Shown one piece after another: positions 35,101 to 47,100 of a DNA stretch of 64,000 nucleotides. The stretch's first letter is position 1, and each line of letters begins with the position of its first letter. A program made the position numbers and the translations under genes. The notes below the pieces were generated by a model. It made no database searches. It saw only the letters and a program-made list of their open reading frames with translations, and had not been told where the DNA came from. The DNA is taken from positions 1,674,001-1,738,000 of the forward strand of contig NC_062247.1 in assembly GCF_905475465.1 (NCBI RefSeq), written 5' to 3'. This stretch comes from Pieris napi. Its lineage: Eukaryota; Arthropoda; Insecta; Lepidoptera; Pieridae.

Positions 35101-38100
35101 TATTTTTTGACTAATTGTATCTCTTCATCCGACCACTTTCTATGACTGTTTTTTTTTCGTTTCTGAATTGGATTATCACTATCACTATCGCTTAAACTTG
35201 GGCATTTTATTTTTGTCTTTCTGTTATTTGGTTTAATATTGATATTTTTATTTTTAGAATCTTTATGATATATATTATTTTCTTTGGCTCGTCTAGTTTT
35301 ATTTCGTTTCTGAATCTGTTTATCATCATCAACATCGCTTTCACTTGTACTACTTGACCATTTTCTTTTCGTGTTGCTTCTGTTTGGCTTAATTTTGGGG
35401 TCTTTATTTTTAGGATCTTGGTTGTAATGATTGTCTTGTTTTTTATCGTTTACTTCATTATAGTCTCCAATTTCTATATCGTCCATGTTCTTATTGACTG
35501 TAGTTTCTGGTGTTTCGATAGATATTTTGGGGTTTGTAAGTAAGATGTTAGATTGGTCGCTTTCTATTGCCGAATTTTTTGAAGATGGCGTCTCTTCCTC
35601 AAAGTTTTTAGTTTCTTGGTATGATTGAGACCTAATCGTTTCTATTATGTTACTCTTCTTTTCCATTAATGTATTTTCATATTCTAAGAGTTGAGATCCT
35701 ACAACAGCTTTTTGGAGTACCTGCATAGGCAATCTATAATTTTGTGCATGAACTGATATATTATGCCCTAGAAATCCTGCCAATTGCTCAGTATAATGAT
35801 CATTTTGTTTAGAATGAATTTGGGACATTGTAGCAATATGATGTCTCATTCCGGTTGATGTAATCATCAAATTACACTGTTTTTTTATCATATCTAAACA
35901 CTTACCGCCCTCAAAAGGTTCTTGTGTACCAGGTTTTGGAAATAAATATTGGTTGGAGCTTGGCATTTTTAAATCTTCACGGCAAGCTATTTTTAAATCT
36001 ATGTTTTCTCGCATTATTTTTGTTAGTTTAGTTAGTTTGACCATGCCTGTTTGTTCATTAAAGCCACACATTTATTTTATGGCACTTACAAATGTTTCAT
36101 TGTTTTCAGGATCAATTGCGTCAGTGAGATTTTCAATAGTTGTGTCTTTTTTCCGCAATAAAATTAAAAGAGTAGCTAAATCTCTCATTTTGGAGAAAAT
36201 CGCTTTACGACTTCGTCGTTCTTTTTTCTTCTTCAAGAGACGAGCACCGTATGCTATGATTAATGGATCATTTTTAACTACTAATGAAATTTCATCAGAA
36301 CGAAGATGCGACAGTATTTTTTTTCTTTTAGCTCAATCGAAGCGTTCGCCGTATTGGGAACGATTGTTAAGCTGTTATTAAACAATGCTTTTCTTTTAAG
36401 TGACAGAAGAACATGTTCAGAAGCTTTACAATTTCTTAAATGTCTGAAAAATGAAGATCTTTTAAATGTACCCAAGCATGTTTTACAAGTAGCGTAAGTT
36501 GACGGACTAGAGGTACCCTGGTTGCTTCGTTTTGATGGTAATAAGGTTAAATGACCGTCCCGATCAAAGCTATTAGAATTGTGTAAAAAAAATCCCTTGT
36601 TTCTCAATTTATCTGTAATTTTTTGTCGTTTTAGCTTTTGTATTTTAGGGTCTGTATCATTAATAGCTTTATACTGAAGAACTTCGATTTCATCTGCGTG
36701 GTTACGTAAAAAATGTCTAGAATAATTACGTATAGTTACAATTGCTTGACAGTAGAAACATGCATTTCTTCGGTACCACTTACGTTTTCTCGCCGTATTA
36801 TTAACGCTTTTTTCAACTTTACCTCCTCTAAAATCCGGAATTCCTTCTATGAGTACACTTACGCCCTCATTAGTCGATAAGTTCTGGCTACTATTTACTT
36901 GTGCGTTTCTTTCTTGTAACTGTTTTACTTTTCTATTGCAATTTTTTTCAACTGAACGACTGGGTCGTCATTATATTCATCGTTAAAAGACTAAAAGGTC
37001 AAGGTCAAAAGCCCTCGGATCAACGTTAGTTAGTAAGATTTCGCATATAAAACGGATGCACATTTGACTCGTCGGTATAATATTTGCGACCGTTACGGAT
37101 CTACAAAACCATTATGTCAATGTATTTTTTGATGGCAAGTATGTTGCAAAGCGACCGATGCAGATCCCCAAACAAGCCTTCCATTTCTAATTCGGATTAA
37201 AGTATATCAGTTATATTTGTAAAGAGCCAATTATACACTGCAAGAAGGTGGATCAACATTTCTTTTAATATCTTACTAGATCAACGTTTACATAGAACGG
37301 ATATATATATATATATATGAATATATATGTATATATATGTTATATATATATATATATGAATATATATGAATATATATATATATCCGTTCTATGTAAACGT
37401 TGATCTAGTAAGATATTAAAAGAAATGTTGATCCACCTTCTTGCAGTGTATAATTGGCTCTTTACAAATATAACTGATATACTTTAATCCGAATTAGAAA
37501 TGGAAGGCTTGTTTGGGGATCTGCATCGGTCGCTTTGCAACATACTTGCCATCAAAAAATACATTGACATAATGTTTTTGTAGATCCGTAACGGTCGCAA
37601 ATATTATACCGACGAGTCAAATGTGCATCCGTTTTATATGCGAAATCTTACTTACTAACGTTGATCCGAGGGCTTTTGACCTTTACCTTTTAGTCTTTTA
37701 ACGATGAATATAATGACGACCCAGTCGTTCAGTTGAAAAAAATTGCAAAAGAAAAGTAAAACAGTTACAAGAAAGAAACACACAAGTCAATAGTGGGGAA
37801 AGTAGCCAGAACTTATCGACTAATGAGGGCGTAAGTGTACTCATAGAAGGAATTCCGGATTTTGGAGGAGGTAAAGTTGAAAAAAGCGTTAATAATACGG
37901 CGAGAAAACGTAAGTGGTACCGAAGAAATGTATGTTTCTACTGTCAAGCAATTGTAACTATACGTAATTATTCTAGACATCTTTTACGTAACCACGCAGA
38001 TGAAATCGAAGTTCTTCAGTATAAAGCTATTAATGATACAGACCCTAAAATACAAAAGCTAAAACGACAAAAAATTACAGATAAATTGAGAAACAAGGGA

Positions 38101-41100
38101 ATTTTTTTACACAATTCTAATAGCTTTGATCGGGACGCTCATTTAACCTTATTACCATCAAAACGAAGCAACCAGGGTACCTCTAGTCCGTCAACTTACG
38201 CTACTTGTAAAACATGCTTGGGTACATTTAAAAGATCTTCATTTTTCAGACATTTAAGAAATTGTAAAGCTTCTGAACATGTTCTTCCGTCACTTAAAAG
38301 AAAAGCATTGTTTAATAACAGCTTAACAATCGTTCCCAATACGGCGAACGCTTCGATTGAGCTAAAAGAAAAAAAATACTGTCGCATCTTCGTTCTGATG
38401 AAATTTCATTAGTAGTTAAAAATGATCCATTAATCAAAAAGAACGACGAAGTCGTAAAGCGATTTTCTCCAAAATGAGAGATTTAGCTACTCTTTTAATT
38501 TTATTGCGGAAAAAAGACACAACTATTGAAAATCTCACTGACGCAATTGATCCTGAAAACAATGAAACATTTGTAAGTGCCATAAAAGAAATGTGTGGCT
38601 TTAATGAACAAACAGGCATGGTCAAACTAACTAAACTAACAAAAATAATTCGAGAAAACATAGATTTAAAAATAGCTTGCCGTGAAGATTTAAAAATGCC
38701 AAGCTTCAACCAATATTTATTTCCAAAACCTGGTACACAAGAACCTTTTGAGGGCGGTAAGTGTTTAGATATGATAAAAAAACAGTGTAATTTGAAACGC
38801 CCCGAGATGATTACATCAACCGGAATGAGACATCATATTGCTACAATGTCCCAAATTCATTCTAAACAAAATACTGAGCAATTGGCAGGATTTCTAGGGC
38901 ATAATATATCAGTTCATGCACAAAATTATAGATTGCCTATGCAGGTACTCCAAAAAGCTGTTGTAGGATCTCAACTCTTAGAATATGAAAATACATTAAT
39001 GGAGAAGAAGAGTAACATAATAGAAACGATTAGGTCTCAATCATACCAAGAAACTAAAAACTTTGAGGAAGAGACGCCATCTTCAAAAAATTCGGCAATA
39101 GAAAGCGACCAATCTAACATCTTACGTACAAACCCCAAAATATCTATCGAAACACCAGAAACTACAGTCAATAAGAACATGGACGATATAGAAATTGGAG
39201 ACTATAATGAAGTAAACGATAAAAAACAAGACAATCATTACAACCAAGATCCTAAAAATAAAGACCCCAAAATTAAGCCAAACAGAAGCAACACGAAAAG
39301 AAAATGGTCAAGTAGTACAAGTGAAAGCGATGTTGATGATGATAAATAGATTCAGAAACGAAATAAAACTAGACGAGCCAAAGAAAATAATATATATCAT
39401 AAAGATTCTAAAAATAAAAATATCAAAATTAAACCAAATAACAGAAAGACAAAAATAAAATGCCCAAGTTTAAGCGATAGTGATAGTGATAATCCAATTC
39501 AGAAACGAAAAAAAACAGTCATAGAAAGTGGTCGGATGAAGAGATACAATTAGTAAAAAAATATTTCCAATCATACATAAATAAAAAGATAAATCCAGGC
39601 AAAAACAAATGTATGGAAGTTTTAAATAAAGAACCTATTCTTCAAAATAGGACTTCGATGCAACTTAACACGTATGTTAACAATATTTATAAAAAAAGTA
39701 AATATATTTTAATGAAGATTCCGTGTGATACGTCAAGTTATATAAGACTATATCGAGTATTGGTAAGACTGTTGCGAAGGCCAGTCTGAGGAAAGGCCAG
39801 ACCTTTGTCAGTTAATCAACGGCCAAGCGGTAGCTAAACAACGCTACGGTGTCCCGGGATGAAGGGCATTATTTGCGAAGTAATAACAGGGCCTCGAGAC
39901 TCTAGATCTTATATCTCAGGGTTACTGAGTGCAATACAATATCACATACTCTGTATGACATAAAGCTGCTGGCATGCATGAAGCTAGCCACGAAGCTAGC
40001 CCGATGTTATCGGGTAAGCGACAAGCGTGTGTCGTCATAAATTTCCTTACCATAAATATATATCATACCTATAAACATAAAAACTGAATAAATAAAGAAA
40101 AGTTACTGATTAGGTGGTCTTGCAATAAATTATAGAAATTAAACCATCCAAATACCTTAGGTAAGTCCAGTAGGAGGACTTGCTGACTTCTGATTGGCCC
40201 ATTTGAATCGGATCAACAACTATCGGAGTGGATTTGTATATTGGATCAACATTTCGGTTGCGTTTCCTAAACTTCAACGGAGTAAATCGTTGATCCGGTC
40301 GGAACCACATTTGTATGAAAAATATTATATTGGATCAACAAAAACCACCCGGATCAACATAGGTTTTCGGATCAACAAAGTGCTCGCGATATAGCACGCA
40401 TGATCAACAATTGACGGATTGATATAACTATATGTATATATATTCATATATATATATATATATATATAACATAGCTTATTATGTGGATTTCAGATCCAAA
40501 TCATATCCACCACGAAATCTGGATAGCTATAAAACAAATGCCGGGACCCGACAGTAAAGATATTGATTTCGCGTCCCCAACGCCTGAGATCATCGATGGA
40601 CGCTCGGTTTGGACCTCATGTGGAAAGACCAAAGTCTCAGAAGACCCTGAGTATCAACCTCTACCAGTAGATGTGTGTGCCTACTGGACGTCTGTGCCTG
40701 ATCATCTCGTAGTACCACATTACCGGCCAAGGGTTTTTACGTTTCTGATGACGGTGGATAAAAATGCGACTGTTGCGAGGAAGGAATTTATTAAAGGTAA
40801 TTTTTATTCTTTAATATAATAAATCGTTTATCTGCAAAGTGACTTGCAAAATAATAAAATTAATAAAAAAAAAATTAGTATATTAGACATAGACATAGAC
40901 ATAACATTTATTACAAACAAAAACACACAAAATGACATTACTTAAAGAAAACATAAAATAAAATAAGACATCACAAACAATAAAAATTAGAAATTTAAAT
41001 TAACAAATTAAAATTAAGGCAATATTTAAATTTAGACTAAAAGACCATCTCCTGAGTGATCCCAGTTACCTGCGTAAATGAAAGTCCACCCAAGTTATAC

Positions 41101-44100
41101 TTCGGTAATTGATCCTTGAAGCTCTTCAATGACCCACGACGTGATAAATTGTATCTTTAGTATATAAGTTCTCATGTAAGTGACTATTGTCTGTTATGAG
41201 AATAAATAAATGTCTTTAAATCTAAAAAAAACCGCACAATCAGACATATAAAAAAAGGCTTGAAAATGTCAAATTAATTATAATAATGTCATAATGGCGC
41301 GTCTAAACGGGCCATGTTTTGCTGCAATTGATGGCTGCAACACTGTGGCCGGCAACATTGCAAACAATAGCAGCCACACTATGCAATATTGCAGTAATGT
41401 CCCGGCCATATAGCCAAACATGTTTTGTATAGCCACATATGGCCGATATTGCCCCGATGGGTGGCCGAACGATCGCTAGGCTATCGAATTCAACTGCAAT
41501 ATTGCACGGCCAGTTCTATTGTTGTTTCAGTCCCTCTCATTGTTATGGCACAGTGTATCCTTTTCTACGCGACATGACGTTTGCTATGAGTGAAGTGTGC
41601 CTGTTGCTATATTCTTGGTGCGTTCCACTAAGCGCTCACGACGATCAAAATGCTCCTTTAGCCATTCCACATACCGACCGCGGTCGTTGTGGTCACGGCG
41701 AAAACGTCACTCATGACGTTATGACTAATGCTCACGCAACGCTCACAACGACCCATCTAAAGAGGTGGGTCGTTGTGAACGTTGAGAATAATTTGGCGCA
41801 ATTTTTGAAATTTTATTTTGAAATATGACAAATAATAATATTATTATATTCAAAGCTTAAAGATGGCGACAAGAAAAATTACATTTTCATAGTCAATAAT
41901 ACGTGGCCTAAGTTGTCGGTTTTCACGATTATAATTTTTTATAATTGCATCCCATTCTTCATCTGAGCTAGATGAACTAGTTTCTGGAGCTTTATTGCGA
42001 TGCATAAGCAAATATCCAACTGCCGTCAAAGCCATTTCGATTATATTTAAACTTAAGTTGTTTGATAACTTCACGAAAATTATTTATAAAATATTCAATT
42101 ATTCTTCACTTTTAACATAAATAAATTTAAGTCACAAATATCAAAACTTATTGTTTATGATTACCTAACCTCCTTAAAATTCTACTATTTTCAAACTTGA
42201 CATTTGTAATATTGACATGAACGCCCGAAACGCTCCATAATCCATTCCACTTTAGTTAACGACAGTAACATTGACAATCAAGTGGAATGGGGTAATCAGC
42301 GGTCGTGAGCGTGAGCGTCGTGAGCGCTTAGTGGAACGCACCATCTGTGTTTTGAGATCAGCTGTATTTGACGTTAGATTACTACGTAAAAATTACTGCT
42401 TTTGACATTCTAGTTCTTGAATAATTTATTATCAAGACTTATTTCTAGACTCAAATTGTCTACAGTTTCACGCCTATTTAAGTAAGGTCGAATCCACAAT
42501 CTCTTCTTTTTCTGTTTCTTTTTTAAAACAATATAAGCTGCTGGGACAAGTGTGATTTCGTCAGCCATTGTTGCCGGTTTGTGTAGACCGTTTAGGAGTC
42601 TGCATCATGGGCCATACTATTGCAGACATATTGCAACACGTTGCCCAGCCATAGATTGTTCGGCCATCAGCTGCATTAAAATATTTTTCTAATTGCCGGA
42701 CAATTAGTTGCCAACAGTGCAGCCATCAATTGCAGCAAAACATGGCCCGTTTAGACGCGCCATAACACATACTTCACATACTTTTACACTATTACACAAC
42801 AGCCAAATTAGGTACAACTTATGGCGCGTCTAAACGGGCCATGTTTTGCTGCAATTGATGGCTGCACTGTTGGCCACTAATTGCCCGGCCATTACAAAAA
42901 TATTTTAATGCAGCTGATGGCCGAACAAGCTATGGCTGGGCAATTTGTTGCAATAGTATGGCCCATGATGCAGACTCCTAAACGAGCTACACAAACCGGC
43001 AACAATGGCTGACGAAATCACACTTGTCGCAGCAGCTTATATTGTTTTAAAAAAGAAACAGAAAAAGAAGAGATTGTGGATTCGACCTTACTTAAATAGG
43101 CGTGAAACTGTAGACAATTTGAGTCTAGAAATAAGTCTTGATAGTAAATTATTCAAGAACTAGAATGTCAAAAGTAGTCATTTTTACGTAGTAATCTAAC
43201 GTCAAATACAGCTGATCGCAAAACACAGAATAAAGCAACAGGCACACTTCACTCAAAGCAAACGTCATGTCGCGTAGAAAAGGATACACTATGCCATAAC
43301 AAAGAGAGTGACTGAAACAACAAGAGAACTGGCCGTGCAATATTGCAGTTGAATTCGATAGCCTAGCGATCGTCCGGCCACCTATCGGGGCAACATCGGC
43401 CATATGTGGCTATACAAAACATGTTTGGCTATATGGCCAGGACATTACTGCAATATTGCATAGTGTGGCTGCTATTGTTTGCAATGATGCCGGCCACAGT
43501 GTTGCAGCCATCAATTGCAGCAAAATATGGCCCGTTTAGACGCGCCATTAGTGAAATGTATTGAATAATGTTTATTTGTTTGTTTCCTATTGTAAGTTTT
43601 TTAACCCTTTTTGTGGTTAAATGTATTATGTATTCTATTTTTGGCTATATTTTTAGTGTAACTGTTTGTCATTATATATCATTTATGTTAGCTGTAGGAT
43701 TAAGAAAGAAAGAAATAAATAATAATAAGTACAGCTAAATTATTTATAATTGTATTCAAAACTTTTGGCCTAAATGCAATCCCACACTATAATGGCCTCT
43801 AAAATTTTATAATTGTAGCAAACTTTTTTATATAAAATTCGTTTAAAAAACTTAAAAATTATATTTTAAAGTTATTGAAAAACAGTGTTACAGGAAGATG
43901 GGGATGAGCTATTCGACAAACACATTGAAGAATGGCAGAAACTGTATCAAGAAGCTGGCATGGAGTTAGAAGGAAATCTTAAATTGGTAAGGAGTTAACA
44001 ATTCAAAAATACAATTTTTTAAAAGCCGGCAACGTACTCGCGAACCCTCTGGCATTGAGAGTGTCCTGGTATCACTTAACATTAGGTGAGATATTTTTTT

Positions 44101-47100
44101 ATAAAAAATAAGTTCAGTAATATCGAACAAAACATGTCATTAGAATAGCCCGGTATGTACCTTTCTAAATCAGAACAGATTTGAATTAAGACAGACAGAA
44201 TTATTCAAACGCAATGTTTTTTGTCATCAAGAAAATAACAATTGTCTTATAAACTCTGTTTCTTATGATTGTTTCCATGTCAGACCCACTGTTTCCTACC
44301 ATGCCCACCAGGGGGGAAATTTATTTGTTAAGGGGGACAATCGAAATCAGCGGCAAATATAATACAACGGAGGAGACTTGAGACTGAAGTAAACCAAATT
44401 GGAACCGAGTATAAAATCTCTGTGCAGCAAGCAATAAGCGCAAAGATCTCACTACAAAATTATATTTCTATCTCTATCTCTATATATATAAAATGCTCGT
44501 GTCCTCGAACGGCATTCTTATGAAATTTTTTATGCATATTCAGTAAGTCTGAGAATCGGCTACTATCTATCTTTCAAACCCCGTAGCGATAAGGAGTGTA
44601 AACCCCAAAAAAAAAAAAAATTTATTTTTTTATAATACAGCATAGAAAAAACGTACATGTTATTATTTATTATTGTAGATAGTTATTTTTATTGACTAAA
44701 AAAATGTTTCCTAGAAATAATATACATGGCAAAAACGTTTGCCAGGTCAGCTAGTATGTTATATATTTAGGTATGCAACGAAGTGTTACCTAATCAAAAA
44801 TAAATTTAATAGTTGCCTGACCTCAATTGAAGTCAAAACCATCCATATCCAATAAATAGGTTTTAGCTAAAAGACACTTTATAAAGACTATTAATCATAT
44901 TTTGTATTTGTATAGGTGTAACTGTGCTTTGTGTATGTTTAAATGTGTATTCCGTTTTTGGCTCTTGTGTAGAGTGTAATTTTTTGAATATTGTAAAGTA
45001 CTCGTAAGTAGCTGTAGGAATACCATTAAGCAAATAAATAAATAAATTCCAGTCGAAAATCGTGAATGGTATCTGGTATTACTATCTGAGCTCGCTGCCT
45101 TCGAAGGAGACATATCAACCATCTGACAGATACTATGGTCTCAGTCCCACTGGTTTGGCGAGAGGTGGATCATTTGAAGACTATGAAGGTACGAGGATCT
45201 TGTACTTTTCTCTTTAGGTGTTTCTTATTATATTTTTCCATACTTGGATTGCCTAGAAGAAATCGCTTGTTGTATAAGGCCGCCCGTTGCCAAATATTTT
45301 ATGCATCCGAATTTTTTGAAGTTATACTTCTTTTGGCGCGTTAGGGAAAAATGATAAGAGTAAATTTTTACGATGCGCGCGCATACAGTCACAAAAAACC
45401 GACACCCTGAAGTTAGCATACTCAACATTTTAAAATAAAAAATGTATATTTTTTAAGTATGTAGAAATATTTATTTTTTTAATTTTAAATAAACTTTATT
45501 TAACTAGATAATGCGTTATAATAAAACTTTCAAAGTATTAATTACCTTTTTCTATTGTTAGTGTCGTTTGTTTTTTTACAAACGTAGAATAAGGCGAAAG
45601 ATAAAAAAATTAAAAAGATTTTTATCTTTTTCGCCAAAGAAGTATAACTTCTAACGCGTGTACATAAGTACACACATGGTTTTTTTTATATAATGACAAA
45701 CGCGTTGTTAAGTGATACAGTCCATGGACAGTCACATTGCCATAAGGCAAGTGCGTTGCCTGCCTTTTAAGAATTGGTACGCTTTCTTGATGGACCCTAA
45801 GTCGAATTGGTTCGGAAATACTTCTGTGGGCAGCTAGATCCACATAGTACGTGGCAAAAACTGCCTTAAGAAACGCTCAGTTGTGATACAAAATCTTACC
45901 ATGATTTATATTAATCTAGGGTTGTGGTTAAAAAATCCAGGCGTACAACCTTCTATGATAATAAAACAATTTTTTACCGGATTGAAGTTATGTATTTACA
46001 AATATTTTTCATAATTTTAAATTTAACCGACGTTTCTATAGCGTGCGTGGTCACGGTGACTGAAGACAAAAGGTGTTGAATGTCAAAAAGTATCACAGCT
46101 GTAGAAAAAGTTATATTATCTGTATTTGTTTCCCCAGAGTTGGTATCGACTAAAAGATGGAGGGTTTTGGCAGAAATGGCTCTATAGAGGACACCGTGAG
46201 CCTCTATAAATTTAAAATTATGAAAAATAATTGTAAATACATAACTTCAATCCGGTAAAAAATTGTTTTATTATAAAACGTGTGAAAGTTATGTCAATAA
46301 AAGACAACCCTATATGGCCGAAGATTGCATCGATTTCTTTGATATCTTTTTAATAGACAAGTAGAGGTTATGTGCCTGCCGCCTGGCACATGCTTTTGGG
46401 TCTTAGAGTTCAGAAACGTCATTTTACTTCAACATATCAATTTCCAGGTCACAATTTCTGGGACACAGAGATGTGGATTTATCCAAATATTCTGCTTTTG
46501 TATCCGGAGTACGCCAAGGCGTTGCTCCAATATAGGCTGGAGACTGCTTATGTCGCCGCTGAATTGGCTAAGATCACGGGAAATAAGGGATACAGGTATC
46601 TATTGTAATAATTTTCAGGAAGACAGCATACATTTTTAGAACACTATCTAACCTAGTAGTTTAATAATAATTTATTTGCAAGAATATGATACAATTTTTT
46701 TTAATTAATTAGGAGTCAAGAGGCTCACCTAATGTTAAGTGATACTGCCGCCCAGGGGCACTGACACTGCCGCATGAGCGTTGTCGGCCTTCAAAGAATT
46801 GGTACGCTCTTTTCTTGAAGGAAATACCATCCGTATCCCCTCGTAAGTATTTTTGAACCTTTTTGACTTAGGGTCCTTCAAGAACAGCGTACCATTTCTT
46901 AAAAGGGCGGTAACGCACTCGCGAGTTCTCTGGCATTGAGAGTGTCCATGGGCACGTATCACTTAACATCATGTGAGCCTCCTGCCACATAAAAAAGAGT
47001 CTTTTTTTCTAATAAGTTTGTTAGTGCACGCCTCTATACGAATTTAGTATACACATAATAAAAAATAAAAAAGTCCGATTAGGTTATGTCGGCGTCCTCA

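Noticed and set aside
40110..40394. 66-codon frames on both strands at the palindrome edge (also 34251-34535)
   Set aside because: They run through the GTTGATC repeats and are mirror copies without coding signatures.
41439..41828. 129-codon plus-strand frame
   Set aside because: Crosses the boundary of the nested transposon and reads antisense to transposase fragments; no domain.
43886..43900. Alternative acceptor TTACAG at 43893 for exon 4
   Set aside because: With the preceding exon phase it shifts the frame into TGA within a few codons; the upstream AAACAG keeps the frame.
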